From: Paludibacteraceae bacterium
GTDB lineage: Bacteria; Bacteroidota; Bacteroidia; Bacteroidales; Paludibacteraceae
Assembly: GCA_017553575.1 (NCBI GenBank)
Contig: JAFZKQ010000089.1
Location: forward strand, 1-46,065
DNA: 46,065 nt
Reading direction: 5' to 3'
Below the pieces are notes generated by a model that did no database searches, was not told the DNA's origin, and saw only the letters and a list, made by a program, of their open reading frames with translations. This document shows, piece by piece, positions 1 to 8,269 of this stretch. A program made the translations under genes and the position numbers. Each line of letters begins with the position of its first letter. Position 1 is the first letter of the stretch.

Positions 1-1870
1 AACCTCGGAACGCACTGTTTCCTATCGCCGTGAGATGGCTTGGCAACGAAACGGACGTGAGGACCGGACAAGACTCAAAGAGGCTCTCTTCTATGGAGGT
101 AATAGAATCAGGCAAAACGACAGCGTAAATAGAGTTGCACTTAGAAAAAGCCCCCGCCCCTATATACGTCAAGTTTTCCGGCAAAATTAAACTCCTTATC
201 TTGCCACAACCATAGAAAGCCCCCTCCTCTATTCGCCGCAAGCTCTTTGGGAAAAAAACCGATTCCATTTCTCGACAATTGCGGAAGGCATTTTTCCCTA
301 TCACTTCCACCCCTTCCGGTATGAAAAGGGCACTGATGTCGTCTCGATTTTGGTATTGTTCGGCATTGATTTTTCTTGTCTCCTCTATTTTAAAAACACG
401 TCTTGTCATCATAGAATCACACTTGCTAAAACTAGATGCATCAACCTCCACGCTCTTGTCAATAGCGGGAGGAAGAAGATGAAGGCAATTAAGAAAAGCA
501 TCGCTTTCAATCTTTTTCAACGACTTCGGTAATTCTATTTTAGTAAGCGAAAAACAACAGCCAAAGCAATTAGGAGGAATGACCTCTACTCCCTCAGGAA
601 TCCGAATCTCTATTAATGATTCACATCCACAGAAGGCTCCATCCTCTATTTTTTTCATCCGAGAAGGCATAACAACCTCTTGAAGGAGAGCACATTCTAA
701 GAAAGCGTCCTCTCGAATCACCTCACACCCATCGTCAATGACCACTTTGGTAATATTGAGATTATCTTCAAAAGCTTCGGCACAGATACCCTTCACGCCT
801 GAAATATGCACCTCACCATAGGATTCGTCCCCATTGACCACCCAGCCAAGCACAACATAAAGGTCTTGATCATCTTTCTGATCTTCAATCCAAGGAGTAT
901 TGTCAAAAACAGAAGAACCAATCTCACCCACAGTGAGAGGCAACTTAATATCTTTCAAATTTTCACAATCGCAGAAAAGAGAATCGGGCAAAACATCCAA
1001 GTGTGAAGGCAAAACCACCTTTTCTAAGTTCTGACAGTGCTCAAACGCCGATTTGCCAATCAATTTGACAGATTCAGGCAGGATGACACTAGTGAGGTCG
1101 TTATTGTAGGAGAAAGCACTTGGCACAATCTCCCGCACTCCATCCGGCACCTTTAAGTCGCCCTCAAGCATATTACCTTTAATCAAGATTCCATCGATAA
1201 TCACCAATGAATCATCATCTTCCAAATTATCCAAGAAAGGGGTATTCAAAAAAACATCTTTCTGTAAAACGCCATATAAAGGTCCGATTACCTTTTCCAG
1301 ACTCTCACAAGAAGAAAAGGCAGCTTCCCCTATGGATTCAATTCCCTCGGGAATACGGATTTTTTCGAGTGATTCACAATCTGAAAAAGCGAAATCCCCT
1401 ATAGTTTTCAAACTGTCTGGGAAAACCACCTTCTTCAAGGATCCACAATTCTGAAAAGCGAATTCCCCTATAGTTTTCAAACTGTCTGGGAAAACCACCT
1501 CCTTCAAGGATCCACAATAAGAAAAAACATGATCCTCTATGGTTTCAATTCCCTTGGGAAACTGAACCTTTTCGAGGGACTCGCAATGTGAAAAAGCAGA
1601 GTATGCAATAATTTTCAAACTGTTCGGAAAAATCACCTCTTTCAAGCAATCGCAGTTAGAAAAAGCATTGTAGTCTATCTCCTCCAAACCTTCAGAAAAG
1701 ACGATACTTTCTAATTGCGGGAGGAAAAAACCTTCTTCAATTCTTTTCACGGAAGAAGGTATCACCATCTTTTGGGCTTCTTCCGGATAAGAACCACGGG
1801 GAATAGACGTCAAACCCTCACGAAAGTAAAGTGTACCATCTCTAAATATGTAATCTCTCTCATTTATCAT
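1..1870 (-). CDS. BspA-like leucine-rich-repeat protein, 3' end beyond the window
   Basis: The frame is open from the ATG at 1870 to the left edge, about 623 codons without a stop, so this is the N-terminal part of a longer protein. It is built of ~23-residue LRR_5 (BspA/TpLRR) units of the form L-x-x-I-x-h-P-x-x-h-x-x-I-G-x-x-A-F-x-x-C. There is no signal peptide: the protein starts MINERDYIF with no hydrophobic N-terminal stretch. It is a close paralogue of the complete gene at 2202-4442, in the same frame and order, and the two share about 22 nt immediately upstream of the ATG, so they arose by tandem duplication. One 23-codon unit is freshly duplicated near 1381-1518. BspA-type repeats usually mediate protein or surface binding, but the export route here is unclear because the paralogue is tail-anchored. 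The ligand is unknown. Confidence 0.85.
   Translation of the reverse strand, partial: MINERDYIFRDGTLYFREGLTSIPRGSYPEEAQKMVIPSSVKRIEEGFFLPQLESIVFSEGLEEIDYNAFSNCDCLKEVIFPNSLKIIAYSAFSHCESLEKVQFPKGIETIEDHVFSYCGSLKEVVFPDSLKTIGEFAFQNCGSLKKVVFPDSLKTIGDFAFSDCESLEKIRIPEGIESIGEAAFSSCESLEKVIGPLYGVLQKDVFLNTPFLDNLEDDDSLVIIDGILIKGNMLEGDLKVPDGVREIVPSAFSYNNDLTSVILPESVKLIGKSAFEHCQNLEKVVLPSHLDVLPDSLFCDCENLKDIKLPLTVGEIGSSVFDNTPWIEDQKDDQDLYVVLGWVVNGDESYGEVHISGVKGICAEAFEDNLNITKVVIDDGCEVIREDAFLECALLQEVVMPSRMKKIEDGAFCGCESLIEIRIPEGVEVIPPNCFGCCFSLTKIELPKSLKKIESDAFLNCLHLLPPAIDKSVEVDASSFSKCDSMMTRRVFKIEETRKINAEQYQNRDDISALFIPEGVEVIGKNAFRNCREMESVFFPKSLRRIEEGAFYGCGKIRSLILPENLTYIGAGAFSKCNSIYAVVLPDSITSIEESLFESCPVLTSVSLPSHLTAIGNSAFRG
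1397..1517 (-). repeat. Near-perfect 69-bp tandem duplication inside the LRR gene
   Basis: The block starting near 1396 recurs 69 bp later near 1465 with only a few differences, including more than 30 consecutive identical bases. The period is exactly 23 codons, one LRR_5 unit, so the reading frame is kept. The paralogue at 2202-4442 lacks this near-identity between adjacent units, which marks the copy as recent. Confidence 0.8.
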
Positions 1871-1893
1871 AACAAAATATTTATAGGTTTTAA

Positions 1894-2200
1894 GAGACTG
1901 TTTTAATTTAAAACTTTTTTAGAGGCCTCAAGAAAACTCTAAAAGCACATCTAAACAAATGATTATCAGTTTAATAAGTTATTGATTTTCGTATCTTTAT
2001 AGTAAAGAAAAGAACATGACAAATTATCCAACAAATCTCACCGATAATCAGTGGAAAATTATAAAAAAATTTTTTAGTGTACAAGGAAGCGAAAACAATC
2101 ACTCAGAAAATTTTTTGATGCAATCAATTGTCTCTTGAAAACGAGGTTCAGTGACGAATGCCACCCCAAAGTCGCCAGCACGTAGCTGTGGAAATTCTTA
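1894..2200 (+). pseudogene. Remnant of an IS5-like transposase (DUF4096 N-terminus)
   Basis: An ATG at 2016 opens a 40-codon frame beginning MTNYPTNLTDNQWKIIKKFF, which matches the usual start of IS5-family transposases (a DUF4096-type N-terminal domain). The frame then degenerates: a stop follows, and the next recognisable piece (CLLKTRF...) is in a different frame. No catalytic DDE region is present. The shared upstream sequence of the two LRR paralogues breaks down near 1893, just where a gagactgtttt stretch, reminiscent of IS5-type ends, begins at 1894; this end assignment is a guess. The rest of the gap between the LRR genes holds nothing else I can recognise. A second copy of the same remnant lies at 29275-29450. 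Confidence 0.65.
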
Positions 2201-2201
2201 A

Positions 2202-4442
2202 TTAACTATAGTGCAACACTATAATCAAAGCGATAATAAAAACAATTGGTATAAGGAAGAGATAGATGAGCGGATTTACTTTAGTCAACTTATCAGACGT
2301 AGCGAAGTAAGCCTCTTTATTAAATTTCATATCCTTTCTTTGGGGCTCTAAAATCGGCAGTCCACAATCGACGAAAGCACCATCTTTTATCTCTTTCAAA
2401 GTAGATGGGTAATTGATAGAATAGAGGCCTGTACACTTTCTAAAAGCATCTGACTCAATGAGTTCAAGTCCCTCCGGCAAGACAACTTTTTGTAGGCTGG
2501 AGTCCATGAATGCGCCCCGACTGACCACCTTCAGTTTGGAAGGAAGGGTTATCTCTTCCAATCCAGTATGAGCGAAACACTCCTCACCTATCGTCTCCAC
2601 CGAATCGGGTATTTCAAGTTCAGACAACTCATGACATTTTCGGAACACGCTGTTTCCAATCGCAGTGAGATGGCTTGGCAACGAGACGGATGTAAGGGTG
2701 GGACAAGACTCGAAGAGTCTATCTTCCAATGATGTAATACCTTCCGGAATGTTGACAGAGTAGATCTCTTCACAATTAGAAAATGCTCCTGCTCCTATAT
2801 AGGTCAAGTTTTCTGGCAAAAACAAGCACTCTATTTTGTAACAACCAGAGAAAGCTTCCTCCTCTATTCGTCGAAGGCTCTTGGGGAAAAGAACCGATTT
2901 TAATTCGCGACAATCAGAGAAGGCATTTTTTCCTATCACTTCCACGCCTTCTGGTATGACCAAAAATTGGATGTCGTTTCGATTTTGATATTGTTCGGCA
3001 TTGATTTCCCTTGTCTCCTCAATTTTGAAAACACGTTTTACTATGGGTTCATATCGGCTAAAACTAGATTTATCCGTCACCACACTCTTGTCAAGAGAGA
3101 GAGGGGAAAGTTGAATGCAATTACAAAAAGCATCTTCCTCAATCGTTTTCAACGACTTCGGCAATTCTACCTTAGCAAGCGAATAACACCAGGAAAAACA
3201 ATCGGAAGGGATAACCTCTATCCCCTCAGGAATCCGAATTTCTGTCAATGAGTCACATCCACAGAAGGCTAGCTTTCCTATTCTTTTCATCCGAGAGGGC
3301 ATGACAACCTCTTGTAGGAAAGCACAATTTTTGAAGGCGTTATCTCCAATCACCTCACAACCTTCGTCAATGACCACTTTGGTAATAACGAAATTATCCT
3401 CAAACGCATCACTACAGATTCCCTTCACACCAGAAATGTGCACCTCCCCATCGGTTTGGTAGCCATCCACCACCCAGCCAAGCACCACAGAGAGACCATC
3501 CTCATCTTCCTGTTCCTCCAACCAAGGAGTATCGGAAAAAACAGAACTACCCACCTCACCCACAGTAAGAGGCAACTCAATATCTTCCAAAGATTCACAA
3601 CCAGAGAAAAGGTTATCTGGCAAAACGTCCAAGTGTTTGGGCAGTACCACCTTTTCCAAACAACTGCAATGCGCAAATGCCGATTTCCCAATCAACTTGA
3701 CAGATTCGGGAATCACGATACTGGTGAGCTTATTATTCTCTGAGAAAGCGTCTGGTGCAATCTCCCGTACGTCGCTCGGCACCACCAAGTCTCCCTCGGA
3801 CGACCAACCATCAATCAAGACACCATCAATAATCGCCAATGAATCATCATCATCCATCAAATTGTCCAAGAAGGGGGTCATTGCAAAAGCTTTCCTCTGC
3901 AAAACACCATAAAACGAGCCCATCATCTCCACATTTTCCAAGCTATCACAGCTAGAAAAGGCCCACTCCCCTATAGATTCAATTCCCTTGGAAATACGAA
4001 CCTTTTTGAGTGATTCACAATGCGAAAAAGCAAATTTTCCTATAGTTTTCAAACTGCTTGGCAAAATCACCTCTTTCAAGCAATTGCACTCGAAAAAGGC
4101 GTCTTCCCCTATAGATTCAACGCCTTCGGGGAAACGAATCTTTTCTAGCGATTCACACTTCGAAAAAGCAGACTCACCTATAATTTTCAAACTGCTTGGG
4201 AAAATCAACTCTTTCAAGCAATCGCAGCCAGAAAAGGCATCGCACTCTATCTCCTCCAAACCTTCCGAGAATTCGATACTTTCTAATTGAGGAAGGGAAA
4301 AACCTTCTTCTATCTTTTTCACAGATGAAGGTATCACCATCGTTTTGGTTTCTTCAGGATATGAATCAATGGAAATAACCGTCAAACCCTCACGAAAGCA
4401 GAGCATTCCATCACTAAATATGTAATTTTCCTCATTTATCAT
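2202..4442 (-). CDS. BspA-like leucine-rich-repeat protein with C-terminal membrane anchor
   Basis: 746 residues. Many LRR_5 units of about 23 residues are interrupted twice by non-repeat inserts, around residues 195-235 (acidic DDDDSLAIIDG segment) and 305-345. The last ~22 residues form one strongly hydrophobic helix (about 722-744) followed by only HYS, giving a tail-anchor topology. No N-terminal signal peptide is visible; the protein starts MINEENYIFSDG. Known BspA-like proteins are normally secreted through a signal peptide, so this design is atypical: as it stands, the LRR part would face the cytoplasm unless another export route exists. It is the complete paralogue of the partial gene to its left, and lies 63 nt downstream of the thioesterase gene on the same strand. 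Binding partner unknown. Confidence 0.88.
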   Translation of the reverse strand: MINEENYIFSDGMLCFREGLTVISIDSYPEETKTMVIPSSVKKIEEGFSLPQLESIEFSEGLEEIECDAFSGCDCLKELIFPSSLKIIGESAFSKCESLEKIRFPEGVESIGEDAFFECNCLKEVILPSSLKTIGKFAFSHCESLKKVRISKGIESIGEWAFSSCDSLENVEMMGSFYGVLQRKAFAMTPFLDNLMDDDDSLAIIDGVLIDGWSSEGDLVVPSDVREIAPDAFSENNKLTSIVIPESVKLIGKSAFAHCSCLEKVVLPKHLDVLPDNLFSGCESLEDIELPLTVGEVGSSVFSDTPWLEEQEDEDGLSVVLGWVVDGYQTDGEVHISGVKGICSDAFEDNFVITKVVIDEGCEVIGDNAFKNCAFLQEVVMPSRMKRIGKLAFCGCDSLTEIRIPEGIEVIPSDCFSWCYSLAKVELPKSLKTIEEDAFCNCIQLSPLSLDKSVVTDKSSFSRYEPIVKRVFKIEETREINAEQYQNRNDIQFLVIPEGVEVIGKNAFSDCRELKSVLFPKSLRRIEEEAFSGCYKIECLFLPENLTYIGAGAFSNCEEIYSVNIPEGITSLEDRLFESCPTLTSVSLPSHLTAIGNSVFRKCHELSELEIPDSVETIGEECFAHTGLEEITLPSKLKVVSRGAFMDSSLQKVVLPEGLELIESDAFRKCTGLYSINYPSTLKEIKDGAFVDCGLPILEPQRKDMKFNKEAYFATSDKLTKVNPLIYLFLIPIVFIIALIIVLHYS

Positions 4443-4505
4443 AACAAAATATTTATAGGTTTTTAGAGTATAACAAATTGATAGTCTTGAAAATAAGAAT
4501 AGAAA

Positions 4506-4919
4506 TCACATCAACTCATCAAAGTCAAAATCCTTCTTCATACGATAGGCCAAACCTGTGACAACAGCAAGGACTTCCCCTTTCTGGTTCATCACACGGA
4601 TGTCGCAATAGGGCAATTTATGGTGGTTCACCACCTCCGTACACTCCGCCACCAGATGGTCGCCCAACTGAGCCGATTTGATGAAGGTGATGGTATTGGA
4701 GATTCCCAATGACAACGTACCGTGACAGTTGGCAACGGCGGCAAAGGCAAGGTCTGCCAAGGTGTACATAACGCCACCTTGACAAACGCCTGCGCCATTT
4801 AGATGATTCTCCCTCACGATTAGCTCCGCACGAGCATAACCTTCGCGCACTTCCGTAAGTTGTGCACCGATGCTCTGCGCAAACTTGTCGTTACTATTGA
4901 GATTTTCTTGTAGTGTCAT
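4506..4919 (-). CDS. PaaI-family hotdog-fold acyl-CoA thioesterase
   Basis: 137 residues, the typical size of a single hotdog domain. The segment NHLNGAGVCQGGVMYTLADLAFA carries the PaaI-type active-site region (N...G-G...D), where the Asp/Asn activates water to hydrolyse an acyl-CoA thioester. I use the ATG at 4919; one codon upstream is a TTG. The stop of the upstream aminotransferase and this ATG overlap in TGATG, indicating translational coupling. In E. coli and Thermus, PaaI works on phenylacetyl-CoA derivatives; next to an arylacetate-CoA ligase and indolepyruvate oxidoreductase, release of arylacetate from arylacetyl-CoA is the likely role here (inference). Confidence 0.85.
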   Translation of the reverse strand: MTLQENLNSNDKFAQSIGAQLTEVREGYARAELIVRENHLNGAGVCQGGVMYTLADLAFAAVANCHGTLSLGISNTITFIKSAQLGDHLVAECTEVVNHHKLPYCDIRVMNQKGEVLAVVTGLAYRMKKDFDFDELM

Positions 4920-6259
4920 CAATGATTCTTCTTAAAAGATTCAATTCTCTCCTTGAACAACGGTTCTTGCTCCTTCTTGAAGAAAGAGGTACAAATACGG
5001 ACGCCCTGCTCGTTAGAACCCATCGTATCCAATGGGAAGACAGCGATTCCGTAATACATCAACTCACGCGTCAACTCCAAATCGTTCATGCCTGGATATT
5101 GCACGGTGAAATAGAATCCGTCTGCCAATGGAGCCCCCATATCGTTGTCGTAAACCAAATAGAAGCCATTGGCAAGCAAGACCTCCTTCAAGAATTTGGC
5201 ACGGCGGCCATACTCCTTCACATCGTCCAAGAAGTTGTAACGTCCCTCGCAAGCCGCCTCCATCAAAGCTGACATCGCATGTTGCACACTATGCGTCGTA
5301 CCGCTGGACAAGGTGTACATCAAACGGTTGCAGAAGAAGTTTCCGAACTCTCCCACACCGAACTTGTCTGCCAAAGGCTTGTATACCCGTTTGTACAATT
5401 TATTGCTGATGCAAGTGACACCCACACGTTGGCCTGCATAAGAGAAGGCTTTCGAGCCGGAGATCCACAAGACATAGTTGTCCGTATACTTCGCAACCGT
5501 AGCTTGGTAAGGTGCTTCGAACGGATGGGAAAGGTCACGACGGAAATCCATCGCAAAGTAAGCCAAATCCTCCAAGACGATGAGATCGTACTTGTCGGCC
5601 AAGCCTGCAATTCCCTTCAACTCCTCTTCCGTAAAACAAACCCAAGAAGGATTGTTCGGATTAGAATAGACGATACTGTTGATATTGCCAGCTGACAAGA
5701 TCTCCTCCAACTTCTTTATGAGGTCTGCCCCACGGTAATCATGGATATCCAAACCGACATGCTTCAAGCCAATCACATCGCATTGCGTCGTCTGCACAGG
5801 GAAACCTGGCTGGATGAACAAGACCGTATCTTTCTTTGTCCCTGCTACTGCATGGGATATCGCCATGAACGTTGCAAAAGTTCCCTGCATGCTTCCCGTA
5901 GTAGGAATGCAGCAAAGAGGATCAATATCGACCCCGATAAAGGCCTTCACAAACTGAGAAGCAGCGTTCTTTATACGAGGAATACCACCATTGGGTGGAT
6001 AGAGGGTTGCACAGCCATTGGCCAAAGCCTCTTGCTCGGCCTTCAAAGCGATTTCGGAAGGTTTCAAACCGGGAACACCCATCTCAAGATGGATGACCGA
6101 CTTACCTGTCTTCTCCTCCAACACACGAGACAAAGCTTGGATGTCTCGGATCGTTGCTTGGGAGAAATCACCCAATGCCATAGAATTGATGGCATCTGTG
6201 ACTATTTGATAATCTAATGGAGTTGTCAATTTTAGTACGTTTTTCGGGTGAATTTGCAT
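4919..6259 (-). CDS. PLP-dependent class I/II aminotransferase, probably aromatic
   Basis: 446 residues, fold-type I aminotransferase. Visible motifs are SNPNNPSWV (substrate/phosphate region), VLEDLAYFAMDF (the Asp that contacts the pyridine nitrogen) and ISGSKAFSYAGQRVG, in which the Lys forms the Schiff base with PLP. It would interconvert an amino acid and its 2-oxo acid. The aromatic assignment is inferred from neighbours that act on aryl-pyruvates and arylacetyl-CoA. A perfect 7-bp hairpin with a GCAA loop spans its start codon, and a terminator separates it from the CoA ligase upstream, so it may be expressed separately from the ior genes. The 1-nt overlap with the thioesterase makes those two a unit. 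Confidence 0.85.
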   Translation of the reverse strand: MQIHPKNVLKLTTPLDYQIVTDAINSMALGDFSQATIRDIQALSRVLEEKTGKSVIHLEMGVPGLKPSEIALKAEQEALANGCATLYPPNGGIPRIKNAASQFVKAFIGVDIDPLCCIPTTGSMQGTFATFMAISHAVAGTKKDTVLFIQPGFPVQTTQCDVIGLKHVGLDIHDYRGADLIKKLEEILSAGNINSIVYSNPNNPSWVCFTEEELKGIAGLADKYDLIVLEDLAYFAMDFRRDLSHPFEAPYQATVAKYTDNYVLWISGSKAFSYAGQRVGVTCISNKLYKRVYKPLADKFGVGEFGNFFCNRLMYTLSSGTTHSVQHAMSALMEAACEGRYNFLDDVKEYGRRAKFLKEVLLANGFYLVYDNDMGAPLADGFYFTVQYPGMNDLELTRELMYYGIAVFPLDTMGSNEQGVRICTSFFKKEQEPLFKERIESFKKNH

Positions 6260-6264
6260 TCACC
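6247..6264 (-). promoter_or_regulatory. Hairpin enclosing the aminotransferase start codon
   Basis: Read on the minus strand the sequence is GGTGAAT-GCAA-ATTCACC: two perfect 7-nt arms and a GNRA-type loop. The start ATG at 6259 uses the last two bases of the left arm and the first of the loop. Folding would hide the initiation site. Whether it regulates anything is inference. Confidence 0.45.
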
Positions 6265-6315
6265 ATAAAATTAAATAAAGAAAGGACCGCCAGAGACGGG
6301 ACCTTTCTATGAATA

Positions 6316-6343
6316 GAAAAATGGGGGCAAACCCGCCCCCATT
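6316..6343 (-). terminator. Intrinsic terminator after the arylacetate-CoA ligase gene
   Basis: Perfect 9-bp arms AATGGGGGC (6320-6328) and GCCCCCATT (6335-6343) with a short loop, followed on the minus strand by a T-run. It lies just beyond the ligase stop and before the aminotransferase. A weaker hairpin (AGAAAGG/CCTTTCT) follows at about 6279-6308. Confidence 0.75.
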
Positions 6344-6350
6344 ATAAAAA

Positions 6351-7658
6351 TCAGCCCTTGAAATTACGCTTGTCGTTCACATGCTTAGCCTTTCCTGTCG
6401 AACGCTCAATGGTTCCAGGAGCCAAGATATGGATGTTTGGCTTGATACCGACAAGGCTCACGATACGGTCGTAAAGTGGCTTGATATGCGGCATCTGCTT
6501 AGCTGGGTTTGGAGAATAGAACTCTTCACGAAGCTCAACGTCCAAATCAAACGTATCCTCATTATTCTTACGGTCTACCGTAATGAAGTAGTATGGCGTA
6601 TATGTAGGGAACTCCGTCAAAACGGTCTCAATCTGAGATGGGAAGACGTTCACACCACGGATAATCATCATATCGTCGGAACGACCCAAGATACGGTCCA
6701 TGCGGACAGCCGTACGGCCACACTTACATGGCTCGTAGATCAAACGGGTCAAGTCACGCGTACGGTAACGAAGGATCGGCATAGCCTCCTTGCACAACGA
6801 CGTGAAGACCAACTCTCCGAATTCGCCTGGAGCAACTGGCTCCAACGTGTCTGGATTGATGATCTCAGGGAAGAACATATCCTCCCAAAGGTGCGTACCG
6901 TCTTGGTATTCACACTCACCGCCGACACCAGGACCTGACATCTCCGTCAAACCATAGATGTCGATTGCCTTGATGTGCAACTTCTCCTCCAACTCCTTAC
7001 GCATACCCTCTGTCCAAGGCTCTGCTCCGAAAAAGCCCACACGAAGTTTCAACTCGTCAATGTGAACCTTGTCGCTCTTTCCGATGCACTCAGCCAAGTG
7101 CAACGCATAAGAAGGAGTACAGCACAAAGCCGTAGTACCGAAGTCCTTCATCAACATGATCTGCTTCTCCGAGTTTCCTGCAGAGATAGGCAATTGGATG
7201 GCTCCACGCTTGTTGGCACCGTCATGAGCACCCAAACCACCCGTAAACAATCCGTAACCATAAGCCACTTGGACCACATCGCCTTGACCTACATTACCTG
7301 CAGCCAAGACACGAGCCACACCTTCCGACCAATTAGCGATATCATTGTCCGTATAGGTATCCACAACAGGCTTACCTGTCGTACCGGAAGAGGCATGGAT
7401 ACGGCGCACGTCAGTCATAGGGACAGCCTGCAATCCGAAAGGATATTCATCACGAAGGTCGTGCTTTGTCGTGAAAGGCAACTTGCTGATGTCATCTATA
7501 CTCTTGATGTCACTTGGACTAACACCAAGCTCATCCATTTTTCTTCTATAGAATGGAACCTTCTCATAACAAGTCTTCACAATCTTGATAAGACGCTCAC
7601 TCTGTAATTTGCGCATGTCTTCACGGCTCATGCACTCAATTTCCGGATTATGTATCAT
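6351..7658 (-). CDS. paaK: Phenylacetate (arylacetate)--CoA ligase
   Basis: 435 residues, the normal length for PaaK-type ANL adenylating enzymes, which make phenylacetyl-CoA from phenylacetate, CoA and ATP. Motifs: the nucleotide loop ASSGTTGKP (about residues 89-97), YGLTEMSGPG (A5-type motif), YRTRDLTRL with a nearby Cys pair (CKCG), and GRSDDMMIIRGVNVFPSQIE at the start of the C-terminal domain. It sits 27 nt downstream of iorB on the same strand and ends in a strong terminator. In Bacteroidota and methanogens such ligases occur next to indolepyruvate oxidoreductase. There they can activate arylacetates for reductive carboxylation to aryl-pyruvates, or run in reverse to conserve ATP. The direction cannot be read from sequence. 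Confidence 0.93.
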   Translation of the reverse strand: MIHNPEIECMSREDMRKLQSERLIKIVKTCYEKVPFYRRKMDELGVSPSDIKSIDDISKLPFTTKHDLRDEYPFGLQAVPMTDVRRIHASSGTTGKPVVDTYTDNDIANWSEGVARVLAAGNVGQGDVVQVAYGYGLFTGGLGAHDGANKRGAIQLPISAGNSEKQIMLMKDFGTTALCCTPSYALHLAECIGKSDKVHIDELKLRVGFFGAEPWTEGMRKELEEKLHIKAIDIYGLTEMSGPGVGGECEYQDGTHLWEDMFFPEIINPDTLEPVAPGEFGELVFTSLCKEAMPILRYRTRDLTRLIYEPCKCGRTAVRMDRILGRSDDMMIIRGVNVFPSQIETVLTEFPTYTPYYFITVDRKNNEDTFDLDVELREEFYSPNPAKQMPHIKPLYDRIVSLVGIKPNIHILAPGTIERSTGKAKHVNDKRNFKG

Positions 7659-7685
7659 TTTTGCTTTATGATGAATTTTAATTAA

Positions 7686-8261
7686 TTATTTCTTAGATGC
7701 TTCAACGCCACGGTCGAAAGCCCTCAAGTTGGCTTCCACAACAGCCTCTCCCTTACGGGCAAAGATAACGCTGACAGCCTTACGCAACTGCTCGACGGTC
7801 AACACCTCGATATAAGGAGCAGCCATACCCAAGAGTACCATGTTCGCGCTCTTTGGGCTCTTCAACTCAGCAGCGATAGCCTCGATATCCAATTGAACGT
7901 TTGGCAACTCATCCAACTCACCCATCAAAGTTGCCTCATCTGGATAATTAGGGATGTTGACGAATGCCTTGCTGTTAGTGACAATCATGCCGTTAGGGCC
8001 TAAATAAGAGATGTAGCGAAGGGCCTCCATCGGTTCCATGCTGATGATGACATCCGTCTCGCCCGTCGGAATCTGGTCGCTCCAGATAGGATCCGTGGAC
8101 AATCTCAAGTTACTTTGGACATCACCGCCACGCTGACTCATACCGTGGACCTCTGCTTGTTTCAAATTGATGCCTGCCTCCGTGGCAGCCTCTCCTATGA
8201 TAGTTGCGATAGAAAGGATTCCTTGACCTCCTACTCCGCAAAGTATTATATCTTTTTTCAT
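7686..8261 (-). CDS. iorB: Indolepyruvate oxidoreductase subunit beta
   Basis: 191 residues, matching the gamma-type (POR_C) subunit of 2-oxoacid:ferredoxin oxidoreductases. It starts MKKDIILCGVGGQGILS, with the conserved GxGGQG loop, and carries VHGMSQRGGDVQS, typical of IorB. It pairs with IorA to oxidatively decarboxylate aryl-pyruvates to arylacetyl-CoA with reduced ferredoxin, or the reverse. The start lies only 8 nt after the iorA stop, so the two are cotranscribed and probably coupled. Confidence 0.93.
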   Translation of the reverse strand: MKKDIILCGVGGQGILSIATIIGEAATEAGINLKQAEVHGMSQRGGDVQSNLRLSTDPIWSDQIPTGETDVIISMEPMEALRYISYLGPNGMIVTNSKAFVNIPNYPDEATLMGELDELPNVQLDIEAIAAELKSPKSANMVLLGMAAPYIEVLTVEQLRKAVSVIFARKGEAVVEANLRAFDRGVEASKK

Positions 8262-8269
8262 TTCGTCTC

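Noticed and set aside
1396-1517. Direct repeats as a CRISPR or VNTR outside genes
   Set aside because: The 69-bp period is exactly one in-frame LRR unit inside a coding region.
437-1870. Possible frameshift or pseudogene status of the first LRR gene
   Set aside because: The minus frame from 1870 stays in register with its paralogue at several checked points down to the left edge and has no stop, so it is simply cut by the window.
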